The notes under the pieces are model-generated. The model saw nothing but the letters and a program-made list of their open reading frames with translations, was not told the DNA's origin and ran no database searches. From Salipaludibacillus aurantiacus (GTDB taxonomy: Bacteria; Bacillota; Bacilli; Bacillales; Salisediminibacteriaceae), in the NCBI RefSeq assembly GCF_900111295.1, contig NZ_FOGT01000021.1:19434-83433 (forward strand): a stretch of DNA of 64,000 nucleotides, given 5' to 3'. This document shows positions 33,069-40,755 of this stretch, piece after piece; the first letter of the stretch is position 1, and each line of letters opens with the position of its first letter. Both the position numbers and the translations under genes were made by a program.

Positions 33069-33983
33069 TTATTTGAATTTTTGCGCATACAGAATGGCAC
33101 CATCCACGTAACCGTCTGCCTGAGTGATCGCTTCTGTTGCTTTTTCAAACGTGACGCCTGCTTTGATCATAATAATTGCCGGTTTCACTTGATTATTGGC
33201 AAGGAGCAGAGTTTTTTCAGCTTCACCGTAGGTCACATCCGTGATCTCCATAATAATCCGCTTCGCCCGTTCCATCAGTTTGTGATTACTGGCATGGACG
33301 TCCACCATAAGATTCCCATAAACCTTGCCCATTTTTACCATCACAGTTGTACTAATCATATTCAGCACCATTTTATGGGCCGTTGCGGCTTTCATGCGCG
33401 TCGACCCAGTTAAGATTTCAGAGCCGACAATTACTTCTATTGGACAGTCCGCTAACAGACTGATTTCCGACTGTTCATTACATGATAGGGAAACTGTATA
33501 AGCTCCGATTGTTTTGGCATATTTCACTGCACCTATAGGGTAAGGTGTGCGACCGCTGGACGTGATCCCTACCACAACATCATTGGTGGTCAGACCCTTT
33601 TCCTTTAAATCCAACGCACCTTGCGACTCATTGTCTTCTGATCCTTCGACAGCTTTAATAAAAGCATTTTCCCCGCCGGCCATCACTGTCTGAACCATGT
33701 GGGGAGGCGTCATAAATGTTGGTGGACACTCTGATGCATCGATAACACCTAATCTGCCGCTCGTCCCAGCCCCCACATAAAACAGACGGCCGTCTTTTCT
33801 GAAAGAATCATAGATGTGAGTAACCGCTTTGTCTATAGTGGGCAATACTTTTTCCACAGCACCAGCTACTTTTTTATCTTCATTATTAATGGTCTGCAGA
33901 ATCTCCATGCTCGATAAGCGGCTTAGGTTCATGGACTGAGGGTTTCTGCTTTCTGTAGTGAGTTTTGAAAGTTCTTTTTCCAT
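33069..33983 (-). CDS. murQ: N-acetylmuramic acid 6-phosphate etherase
   Basis: Cleaves the lactyl ether of MurNAc 6-phosphate to GlcNAc 6-phosphate and D-lactate in the cytosol. The 304-residue protein is the standard length, with the MurQ signature blocks TTESRNPQSMNL, YVGAGTSGRLGVIDASECPP, KAVEGSEDNE and VGSEILTGSTRMKAATAHK (SIS fold). ATG 33983 follows AGGTG at 6 bases; an in-frame GTG nine bases earlier lacks a site. The kinase gene lies 25 bases upstream, indicating one operon. Confidence 0.96.
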   Translation of the reverse strand: MEKELSKLTTESRNPQSMNLSRLSSMEILQTINNEDKKVAGAVEKVLPTIDKAVTHIYDSFRKDGRLFYVGAGTSGRLGVIDASECPPTFMTPPHMVQTVMAGGENAFIKAVEGSEDNESQGALDLKEKGLTTNDVVVGITSSGRTPYPIGAVKYAKTIGAYTVSLSCNEQSEISLLADCPIEVIVGSEILTGSTRMKAATAHKMVLNMISTTVMVKMGKVYGNLMVDVHASNHKLMERAKRIIMEITDVTYGEAEKTLLLANNQVKPAIIMIKAGVTFEKATEAITQADGYVDGAILYAQKFK

Positions 33984-34008
33984 ATTCAACACCTGACTTT
34001 TTTTGACG

Positions 34009-34977
34009 TTAATTCACGTTTTCTCTAGCTAGTAAAGCCGCCCCATAGGCCGGCGACCTGTAAGCGGATTCATAAATGCCCAGTTGTTTAGATTCAATAT
34101 TGCGTTTAAATTTGTTCGTTAAATCTTTTGAGTGCGTAAAAATCGAGCCCGTTGTCATTACTGGAGTCCGGTCATGGAATGCAGGGCATTTTTTGTGCAG
34201 ACTTTCCACATGAAGCGTTAATTCATCAGCCGCTTCGTAAAGAATGTCTCTGGCAACGTCATCACCTTGATCAGCAGCTTCCATAACGTGTCTGGCCAGT
34301 CTGGCAATCTCTTTTTTCTCCGGTTTAGTTCTGTATATGTATCTGATAAGTTCCTTAGGATGAGCGAAGTCCAGGTAATCGAGGATTGCATGGCTGAGTA
34401 AAGTGTCCTCTCCTCTGGCATCATAAGCCTTAACTATACTTTTAAGCGCATGCATGCCGATTTGATGCCCGCTTCCTTCATCACCTAATATATGGCCCCA
34501 CCCCCCGCTTCTAAATACATCTCCTGCAGAATCTGTTCCAATTGCACTAGAGCCTGTGCCGGAGATCACGAGAATTCCTTCGTTAACCTCAGGAGGCAGT
34601 GCCCCTCGAAGTGCAATATACGAATCGGAATGAATACTGAAGGCTGAATTTTCAGAAAAATTAAGCTCGGAAAAAATCTGTTGAAATAATGTTTCAACTT
34701 CCTGCTCGTCTTCTGTTCGTCCTACGCCTGCTAAACCGCAGCTGACTGCTCTTATGTCATCAGGCTTTACGGAATAGGATGCCATCCCATGAGCGATAAG
34801 GCCCTGAAGCCGTTTTTTCATTTCAGTAAATCCTACGACGTAAGGGTTTGTGGCTTCCCCGATTACCATCATAGATTCGGAGTTTTCAGTTTCACCATGA
34901 GAGGAAAACGCGTTGACATGTTTAAACAAACACGACGTTTTCGTTCCCCCGCCATCAATACCAATTACATAAGCCAT
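34009..34977 (-). CDS. murK: BadF/BcrA-type sugar kinase, probable MurNAc/GlcNAc kinase
   Basis: 322-residue actin-fold kinase: phosphate-1 loop IGIDGGGTKTSC at 5-16, central VSCGLAGVGR, phosphate-2 ILVISGTGSSAIG, and the GGWGHILGDEGSG block typical of N-acetylhexosamine kinases. A kinase that makes MurNAc 6-phosphate (MurK) was characterised in Clostridium acetobutylicum. With an ABC importer and murQ in the same cluster, the same step is the natural inference; GlcNAc kinase activity is also possible. GGTGGAGGTAAT precedes the ATG, and a consensus promoter lies about 30 bases upstream. Confidence 0.82.
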   Translation of the reverse strand: MAYVIGIDGGGTKTSCLFKHVNAFSSHGETENSESMMVIGEATNPYVVGFTEMKKRLQGLIAHGMASYSVKPDDIRAVSCGLAGVGRTEDEQEVETLFQQIFSELNFSENSAFSIHSDSYIALRGALPPEVNEGILVISGTGSSAIGTDSAGDVFRSGGWGHILGDEGSGHQIGMHALKSIVKAYDARGEDTLLSHAILDYLDFAHPKELIRYIYRTKPEKKEIARLARHVMEAADQGDDVARDILYEAADELTLHVESLHKKCPAFHDRTPVMTTGSIFTHSKDLTNKFKRNIESKQLGIYESAYRSPAYGAALLARENVN

Positions 34978-35007
34978 ATATTACCTCCACCGGGGTGATA
35001 TGGGTTT

Positions 35008-35036
35008 ATTATAATGCCGGTGAATTATCGTGTCAA
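35008..35036 (-). promoter_or_regulatory. Consensus sigma-A promoter of the murK-murQ operon
   Basis: Perfect TTGACA (35036-35031), 17-base spacer, perfect TATAAT (35013-35008), with a start site about 25 bases from the ATG. Confidence 0.85.
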
Positions 35037-35053
35037 TATATTTTAATATGTAT

Positions 35054-35068
35054 TGAAATTTAATTTCA
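35054..35068. promoter_or_regulatory. Putative MurR operator in front of murK
   Basis: TGAAATTTAATTTCA, identical to the site at 28306-28320. It is centred about 60 bases upstream of the predicted sigma-A start site and downstream of the sigma-D-type promoter. Confidence 0.7.
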
Positions 35069-35176
35069 TTTAAGAGGAGGAACGTTCTTAATAGCCCAGT
35101 ATCTCATACATATTTTGTTTGGAGATCCGCTTCGGATGTTTCATTTGGATCTATTTCGTTTCTACTTTGCCTAACG

Positions 35177-35444
35177 TATTGATTCTACCTTAATATCAGC
35201 CATGCAATTAAGATGTTTAGTAGCTGTTTTAATTTTTTTGGAATCTGGAGTTAGGTTCACCGGAATAAACATGGAATTCGAGGATATAATTTTGGAACTC
35301 TACCGTATAAATGCGTCACTCTACGTTATAAAGTGGGAACTCTACCGTATAAATTTGAAACTCTACCTTATAATCGTCTAACTCTACCATATAATCGTCT
35401 AACTCTACCATATAACAATTTTCGACAAATTTCGCCCCGCCCCT
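35177..35444. repeat. Large intergenic repeat, copy B (contains 21-bp array 3)
   Basis: Direct repeat of 24525-24793. Array units start ACTCTACC/ACTCTACG at 35297, 35318, 35339, 35360, 35381 and 35402, and the copy ends in the same terminus. Most differences from copy A are in the left half; the array halves differ at very few bases. Copies A and B bracket the MurNAc cluster (10.4 kb between them). Confidence 0.9.
35193..35219 (-). promoter_or_regulatory. Sigma-D-type promoter in repeat copy B
   Basis: TAAA (35219-35216), 15 bases, GCTGATAT (35200-35193), one mismatch from consensus, reading toward murK about 215 bases away. Confidence 0.5.
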
Positions 35445-35503
35445 TCTTTCACCTCTCTCCACAAAATCCGCCCAACCCCGAACCTTCCTCACCTTCCGCA
35501 CCC

Positions 35504-35532
35504 AAAAAAGGAGCCAGTCCTCACTGGCTCCT
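35504..35532 (-). terminator. Terminator after the lipase gene
   Basis: GGAGCCAGT (35510-35518) pairs with ACTGGCTCC (35523-35531) around CCTC, with six T following on the minus strand. Confidence 0.85.
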
Positions 35533-35581
35533 CAAACTCAACCTTGGACGGACTTAACCGTCCCACATCTCAAACTGTCAC

Positions 35582-37168
35582 TTAATAAGCGTTGCCGTCT
35601 TCATCAATATAAACCGATCTGATTACTGTTCTTTCGAATTTTTCGCCGGAAGGGGTCGTTCCTTCAATATCAATGGTCGCATTGTATGTGCCATTGCCGC
35701 GGTCCGGCAGCGTCACTTTTCCGTTTTGAGCCTGCTGTCTGTTATGCAGGCGCTGCTGGCGCATGTTCCGGCCGATTCCCCCTCGGCTCTTCACGTCGCC
35801 CGGGTGGAATTCCACATCATAGACCACTTTTGCTCCGCGGCCTGTTCCAGGGCGGGCGCCGCGCTTGGACACTGCCTCAGCAGCTACCTGCCACCCCCGC
35901 GGGCCATCTTTTGTGACGCGCACCTCGTTATTCAGTGGGGACTCAAACAGGAGAACCGCGGTGTAAGCCGAAACTCCTTCTGTTTCTGTACTGAAAGTCC
36001 ACTCCCCGGCTGACGGTTCCTCGATCTCAACCGTATGGTGCCAGGCTCCTTCAAAGAACAAATCGTCTTTTTGGCCCTCAACAGCCACCGTGCGGACTGA
36101 ACCGCTGCCAGGCTCTCTTACAGTTACTTCGGTAAGCTCTTTGCCGCTCAACCAATGTAAGGTGATTTTATCAGCTTCTTTTTCCACAAAAAAAGATTCT
36201 TCAGCTTCTCCTGTCTGTTCTCCGCCTCTGACAATCATATTTGAACTCTCAGCGGAAGACCCTTCAGCAGTGGCGGCTGTTTCAGTATCTGCTGAAAAGG
36301 CACCTTCCTCTCCCACAGTCAGCACATTTTTAAATACGTTAAATGTCTGATGGCCCTGGCGGATATTGTTATGTGTCCAGTTACCGACCGCAAGCATCGG
36401 GGCGTACGGAAGGTGGGCGCTTTCCACTGAAACCACTCCATCACTTGGCCCGGGAATCATTGTGCCGCCCCACCACGTCGAACTGAACCAAGGTCCGGTG
36501 TCGTCTCCCGCAAGTGTATAATAACTATTTTCTTCAATTTCAGGGCGCCCGTCAGTGACGCTCCTGAAATAATTCATGTTTCCAGTCTGGAGACTTTCGG
36601 TGCCAGCGTTTCTTGACCCCAGCAGGGAAGCGAGCCACCACGTCCACGTACTGTAAGCCAGATCAGCCAGTTCACTGCCGTGGTGCGGCGAGCCTATTGT
36701 AATGAGTTCCGATACTAGGTCATGTTTACCATAGTGGACGAGTGCCGTCTGGGTATCAATTCCGCCTTTACTGTAGCCAACGACAGCTAATTTTTTGCCG
36801 CCGTAATGGGCAGAAATTGTTTCGAGCTGTCCTGCCAGCATTTCGCCGTTATCCCAGTAGCTTTCAGGTGTACCAGCCGAATCGTACAGTTCTACAAATG
36901 CTGTTTCATAACCTGCCTGATGAGCCATGTCATACATATCGTTGCCTTCATACCACATTGATGAACTGTTCGTCAGTCCTTGGACAAAAACAATGACAGG
37001 CTTGTCCTCACTAGTCTCAGAAGGCGTTTCCCCGTATAAAATTGTTCCCGGTTCGCCTCCTGATCCTCCTCCGCCGAGTCCGGCAAACGTCATGCCATGA
37101 TGCGTTGAAAAAATAATACTAAACAGCAACAGAAATCCCAGTCCTCCTTTGATAAACGGTTTGTGCAT
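35582..37168 (-). CDS. Secreted alpha/beta-hydrolase (lipase/esterase) with C-terminal beta domain
   Basis: 528 residues: signal peptide (1-30, GGLGFLLLFSIIFSTHHG), a hydrolase domain (about 45-280) with oxyanion region VIFVQGLTNSSS, nucleophile GYSKGGIDT, PHHGSELADLA and a His in NWTHNNIRQGHQ, then an acidic linker and a beta-rich C-terminal region (about 320-528) with a Ser/Gly/Arg-rich insert. AAAGGAGATG precedes ATG 37168, 6 bases away. The GxSxGG motif and PHHGS resemble triacylglycerol lipases that act on water-insoluble esters. Substrate unknown. Confidence 0.8.
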   Translation of the reverse strand: MHKPFIKGGLGFLLLFSIIFSTHHGMTFAGLGGGGSGGEPGTILYGETPSETSEDKPVIVFVQGLTNSSSMWYEGNDMYDMAHQAGYETAFVELYDSAGTPESYWDNGEMLAGQLETISAHYGGKKLAVVGYSKGGIDTQTALVHYGKHDLVSELITIGSPHHGSELADLAYSTWTWWLASLLGSRNAGTESLQTGNMNYFRSVTDGRPEIEENSYYTLAGDDTGPWFSSTWWGGTMIPGPSDGVVSVESAHLPYAPMLAVGNWTHNNIRQGHQTFNVFKNVLTVGEEGAFSADTETAATAEGSSAESSNMIVRGGEQTGEAEESFFVEKEADKITLHWLSGKELTEVTVREPGSGSVRTVAVEGQKDDLFFEGAWHHTVEIEEPSAGEWTFSTETEGVSAYTAVLLFESPLNNEVRVTKDGPRGWQVAAEAVSKRGARPGTGRGAKVVYDVEFHPGDVKSRGGIGRNMRQQRLHNRQQAQNGKVTLPDRGNGTYNATIDIEGTTPSGEKFERTVIRSVYIDEDGNAY

Positions 37169-37186
37169 CCATTCATCTCCTTTCAA

Positions 37187-37512
37187 TTCAGGTTTTCGTT
37201 TTATATAGGACTTTCATGGAGTACAGATTTTCTTGAATGGGTATACCAACTATGTAAGTCTTATAACAACACACTTAAAGACCTGCGGGAGTCACCGGAA
37301 AAATGGACAATAGTTCCCTCCTAATTTTTCCTTTATTTAAAATATTATCACAAAAAATCAATTATATAGTATTGTTTTCAAAATATTCTGATTAGTTATA
37401 AATTCCTATTTTCTTAATTTCGTCTTCAAATCTTTTAATGAGGCTTTATGTTTTTGCAAAAGGGGTATATAATAGTTTAAAGTGTTCTTTATAACGAATG
37501 AGGTGACTGTTT
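37187..37512. other. Divergent region between the lipase gene and yyaC
   Basis: AT-rich and gene-free. TATAAT about 45 bases before yyaC (37468-37473, in GGGGTATATAATAG) may be its -10 box. Nothing else is recognised. Confidence 0.35.
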
Positions 37513-38148
37513 ATGAACCCTTATAATGAACAACATCATAAAATTGCTCGATTTCCTATTAACTCTGCTTTTGTGGCCGGAAAAATGACAAAAGAAATAA
37601 TTAATAACCTCCCTGAACAGCCTGGCCCTGTCGTAGTCGTCTGCATCGGTACCGACCGTTCAACCGGTGATTCACTTGGCCCTCTGACCGGAACGCTTCT
37701 GTCTGAACGCCGCCCCCGGCACCTCCACGTTTACGGGACACTTGAAGAGCCGGTGCATGCCAAAAATCTCGAAAAATATCTCGCATTAATTAATAAAAAC
37801 CACCCAGACGCCTTTATAATAGCAGTTGATGCCTGCCTCGGCCGTGTAACTTCAATCGGATCTATTGTCATTGCAGACGGTCCTCTGAAACCTGGCGCAG
37901 CAATGAATAAAAATCTCCCCGAAACAGGAAACATGCATATAGCCGGCATCGTAAACGCCGGCGGTATGATGGAATTTCTGGTGCTGCAGACCACCCGACT
38001 CAACCTCGTCCTGAAGATGGCTCGGAAACTTGCTGAAGCGTTAAAAAGAGTAGACAGAAGCCTCGGCGTTCCTCACGACCAGCCAGGAAGCAAGGTTAAA
38101 CCCCTTTATTATCATCAGCCAACCAATGAATCAAGCCGCCTGGTTTAG
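37513..38148 (+). CDS. yyaC: Sporulation protein YyaC (germination protease-like fold)
   Basis: 211 residues of the YyaC family, which adopts the Gpr/HybD-like phosphorylase/hydrolase fold and is conserved in spore formers; its exact function is unsettled. Conserved blocks are VVVCIGTDRSTGDSLGPLTG, VYGTLEEPVHAKNL, IAVDACLGR and HIAGIVNAGGMMEF. GAGGTGAC is 9 bases before the ATG. A copy of the GGGG-N-CCCC palindrome overlaps the stop codon. Confidence 0.88.
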   Translation: MNPYNEQHHKIARFPINSAFVAGKMTKEIINNLPEQPGPVVVVCIGTDRSTGDSLGPLTGTLLSERRPRHLHVYGTLEEPVHAKNLEKYLALINKNHPDAFIIAVDACLGRVTSIGSIVIADGPLKPGAAMNKNLPETGNMHIAGIVNAGGMMEFLVLQTTRLNLVLKMARKLAEALKRVDRSLGVPHDQPGSKVKPLYYHQPTNESSRLV

Positions 38149-38176
38149 GGGTCTGACCCCTGTGTGATTTTTTCAC
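38147..38176. repeat. GGGG-N-CCCC palindrome, copy 7, overlapping the yyaC stop codon
   Basis: AGGGGTCTGACCCCT followed by a second small hairpin TGTGTGA-TTTTT-TCACA. The same two-part arrangement occurs in the large inverted repeat at 39406-39454. Confidence 0.7.
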
Positions 38177-38192
38177 ATACTATCCAATAAGA

Positions 38193-38225
38193 AAGCCCCG
38201 GAGAGTTTACTAAACACCCGGGGCT
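38193..38225 (-). terminator. Terminator after the YusW-like gene
   Basis: AAGCCCCGG (38193-38201) pairs with CCGGGGCT (38218-38225); it lies between convergent genes, with a modest T-rich tail on the minus strand. Confidence 0.65.
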
Positions 38226-38233
38226 AAGCTTAG

Positions 38234-38803
38234 TTATTGATCTTCTGCATCTGTTTCGCCGCCATCAAAGAACTCGATTTCAACTTCGAGCTCGTCGTAG
38301 TCATCCTCCAGGTCAAATGCTGCTAAGACAGCCTCAAAAACCTCGTCTTCTCTGTTTTCCCCTGTTAATTCAAGCTGCGGCAGAATTTGCTCCAGTTCAT
38401 CCAGTGCTTCCTGGCCTCCCAACTCTAAGTTCCCATCACGTGTATCTTCAATTTCAGCTTCCGGGTTTCCATCATTATACTCATACTCTGCTTCGTATTC
38501 CCCGTCCTCATATTCCGCATCTAATTCAAATTCTGAGAAAGCCAAGCCTTCGTACCAGTCATCCCCGGCCTCAGACCCTGCATTACCGTTTTCGGCATTT
38601 TCTTCATTATTAGTGAAATTGTTTTCATTATCAGTAATTGCATTATTGTCGTTATTGTCCATGTCATTTTCTTCCGCCAACTCATTATTCATGATATTTT
38701 CGGCGCCCTCGTTCTCCGTGTAATCTGTGTTTTCGCCTTCGCCGCATGCTGCCAGGCCTGCCGCTAAAACAACCGTTCCGGCAGATAAAGTAAATTTTTT
38801 CAT
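38234..38803 (-). CDS. Acidic lipoprotein with YusW-like domain
   Basis: 189-residue lipoprotein: signal with lipobox LAACGEG (Cys 20), a very Asn/Glu/Asp-rich low-complexity region (21-80), then a domain (about 85-180) with FSEFELDAEYEDGEYEAEYEY and a C-terminal DDYDELEVEIEFFDGGE, which resembles YusW-family proteins. Function unknown. Strong acidity is typical for surface proteins of halophilic or alkaliphilic bacilli. Confidence 0.7.
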   Translation of the reverse strand: MKKFTLSAGTVVLAAGLAACGEGENTDYTENEGAENIMNNELAEENDMDNNDNNAITDNENNFTNNEENAENGNAGSEAGDDWYEGLAFSEFELDAEYEDGEYEAEYEYNDGNPEAEIEDTRDGNLELGGQEALDELEQILPQLELTGENREDEVFEAVLAAFDLEDDYDELEVEIEFFDGGETDAEDQ

Positions 38804-39104
38804 GAAAAATTCATTCCTTCCGTCCGTAAAATCATCTACTTAGAAATAATTCCCTTTTAAAAAACCAGTTAAACGTACGGAAAGCCCACCGCTCGTAAGG
38901 ATATGTAAAAATTAGACGGATGAATTTCTGCCTAATAGCAAACCAAACTTCACAAAAGCTTTTCAAACTTTAGCACTAAAGTATTGAAAAGGTCCAATAA
39001 CCTGTATTTACGTTTTATACCAATTTTTACCGGGAAGGTTAGCTAATATAGCCAAGACTGAAGACATAAGAGTTTTGGCACACAACAAGTAAGGAGGGTC
39101 TAAC
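38804..39104. other. Divergent intergenic region
   Basis: AT-rich, gene-free; it must hold the promoters of the YusW-like and DUF378 genes. No reliable consensus was found. Confidence 0.3.
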
Positions 39105-39332
39105 ATGAGCGGAATTCAAAAAACGGCACTTGTCCTCACCATTATTGGAGCTGTTAACTGGGGACTAGTCGGATTTTTCAATTTTGATCTTGTAGCGGCC
39201 ATATTCGGCGGCCAGGAAGCATGGCTATCCCGAGTAATCTATGCAGTAGTAGGCTTAGCCGGCCTTTACAGTATTTCTATTCTAATTAAGCCAGGATTTG
39301 AATACGAAAGAAACACCCAAACACAGAATTAA
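39105..39332 (+). CDS. DUF378 small membrane protein (YuzA-like)
   Basis: 75 residues, two hydrophobic segments (LVLTIIGAVNWGLVGF, residues 8-23, and VIYAVVGLAGLYSI, about 45-58) with the family motif GAVNWGLVGFFNFDLVA. Function unknown. TAAGGAGGGTC precedes the ATG. A terminator follows 17 bases after the stop. Confidence 0.88.
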   Translation: MSGIQKTALVLTIIGAVNWGLVGFFNFDLVAAIFGGQEAWLSRVIYAVVGLAGLYSISILIKPGFEYERNTQTQN

Positions 39333-39348
39333 CTTAAATTACCACCTT

Positions 39349-39386
39349 AGCCGGAAAGCAGACCCGCCGTCTCTTTCCGGCTTTTC
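39349..39386 (+). terminator. Terminator after the DUF378 gene
   Basis: AGCCGGAAAG (39349-39358) pairs perfectly with CTTTCCGGCT (39373-39382), followed by TTTTC. Confidence 0.8.
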
Positions 39387-39405
39387 ATTGTTAAGAAACG
39401 GGAAA

Positions 39406-39454
39406 ACGGGGACTGACCCCTGTGTGAATAATTCACACAGGGGTCAGTCCCCGT
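39406..39454. repeat. Perfect 23-bp inverted repeat (GGGG-N-CCCC family, copy 8)
   Basis: Left arm 39406-39428 begins ACGGGGACTGACCCCTGTGT, spacer TAA, right arm 39432-39454 is its exact complement. The structure combines the GGGG-ACTGA-CCCC palindrome and a TGTGTGAA/TTCACACA palindrome, so each arm can also fold on itself. Confidence 0.9.
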
Positions 39455-39546
39455 TCTAAAACTTCACATTTGTTTACACAGGTCAGGAAAGTAAGTAAGC
39501 TGAATTCGTATACTTCATTTTCAAAACATTGGAAAGGATCTAAATT

Positions 39547-40488
39547 ATGGATGTTACCCTTGTAGCCACTTCCGTAGCCGTCATGGGCTTCATGATCGCT
39601 ATCGGCTTTTTCTTTGCTATGAAAGTCCCGATTACTGCTGAAGTAAAAAACGCATTTATATTAATTGTTTTAAACATTGCTGTGCCAGCGATTATCCTTG
39701 ACGGCATCTTTACTACCGACGTAACAGACGAGCTTTTCACCGATGCCCTTCTCATTTTTGCCATCTCGGTTGTTTTTCATTTAGCCGCTCTCCTGATCAG
39801 TTGGACAGCCGTTAAACTGCTTGGATTCGATTCCCTTTTCGCCAAAAAAATGGCGGTGTTGGCCGCCCTTGGAAATGCCGGCTTTATTGGCATTCCTTTA
39901 TCCGCTGTTATTTTTGGCCCAGTTGGCGGCCTCCTCGCTGCTGTTTTTAATGCCGGGCTCGATCTGGTCATTTTCACCGTGGTCATTTACATGCTTCAGT
40001 CCGGAAGCGGCCTGCCGGTCCGGAAAGTAGCCAAGTCACTCGCCAACATGCCTTTAATGGCAGTTATAGCAGGATTTATTGTGGCTCTCACCGGTTTCTC
40101 GCCGCCTGAATTTCTCAGCCAGCTGACAGGGCATCTGGCAGGCCTCGCCGCCCCGCTCTCAATGGTTTATATCGGAATCCTGCTGCATCACTTATTCTTA
40201 AAGTCAGGACTGGCTCTCTACCGGCTGATCTGGCTTCCGGTCAGCTTGCGTTTAATCATATTTCCTGTATTAATTATGCTCGTTCTGTCTTTTACACCGC
40301 TTAATGATTCCCTGAGGCATCTTGTCATTATCTTGGCAGCGATGCCGACGTTCACATTATCTGCAATCATTTTTGGGCGGTACCTGCCTGACGGCTCGGA
40401 AGACACAGCGGTAATTACGATTGCCGCCTCCACGCTGCTCTCGTTAGCCACCATTCCATTCATCGCCTTCCTCTCCTCTGTCTTTTAA
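39547..40488 (+). CDS. AEC-family (auxin efflux carrier) permease
   Basis: 313-residue membrane protein with about ten helices in two halves. Typical blocks are IVLNIAVPAIILDGIF, AALGNAGFIGIPL, APLSMVYIGILL and AAMPTFTLSAIIF. Family members export organic acids or malate; the substrate here is unknown. GGAAAGGATC precedes the ATG. A truncated relative lies at 24791-25110. Confidence 0.88.
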   Translation: MDVTLVATSVAVMGFMIAIGFFFAMKVPITAEVKNAFILIVLNIAVPAIILDGIFTTDVTDELFTDALLIFAISVVFHLAALLISWTAVKLLGFDSLFAKKMAVLAALGNAGFIGIPLSAVIFGPVGGLLAAVFNAGLDLVIFTVVIYMLQSGSGLPVRKVAKSLANMPLMAVIAGFIVALTGFSPPEFLSQLTGHLAGLAAPLSMVYIGILLHHLFLKSGLALYRLIWLPVSLRLIIFPVLIMLVLSFTPLNDSLRHLVIILAAMPTFTLSAIIFGRYLPDGSEDTAVITIAASTLLSLATIPFIAFLSSVF

Positions 40489-40715
40489 GAGAGGAGGCGG
40501 TGGTGACTTGCCGGCTCCCGAAACAAGTGACCGGACCTCCAAACCGAAGGCCCCGGCCTTCCTCAAAATTATTCCAAAATAACATTAAATAATTTAATAA
40601 TTACGACAATTAACTTTCCATTCAGTTTTTATTCATTATTTCTCGTTTATGCATGCATAAATGCATTGCATAAATTATATGATTATACATCCCTGTGGAT
40701 GTTCATCCTCTTTTA

Positions 40716-40731
40716 TGTGAATAAACTCACA
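40716..40731. promoter_or_regulatory. CRP/FNR-type operator upstream of arcA
   Basis: TGTGA-ATAAAC-TCACA, perfect half-sites. ArcR, a Crp/Fnr-family activator of the arginine deiminase operon in Bacillus licheniformis and encoded just downstream here, is the likely ligand. Confidence 0.75.
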
Positions 40732-40735
40732 ATTA

Positions 40736-40755
40736 TTATGTAAGCCCTTACATAA
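40736..40755. promoter_or_regulatory. 9-bp inverted repeat adjoining the CRP/FNR site
   Basis: TTATGTAAG-CC-CTTACATAA, perfect. It starts 5 bases after the CRP/FNR-type site. Operator or competing -10 element; the ligand is unknown. Confidence 0.5.

Noticed and set aside
24525..35444. Composite transposon or prophage bounded by the direct repeats
   Set aside because: No transposase, integrase, attachment-site core or phage gene lies within or next to the repeats; only recombination between direct repeats is supported.
35316..35501. Minus-strand frame with YMVELDD heptads over array 3
   Set aside because: Same cause as above: translation of the 21-bp array; no ribosome binding site or family match.
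39420..39440. CRP/FNR site inside the large inverted repeat
   Set aside because: TGTGA and TCACA are separated by 5 bases instead of 6, and the sequence is explained by the repeat family.
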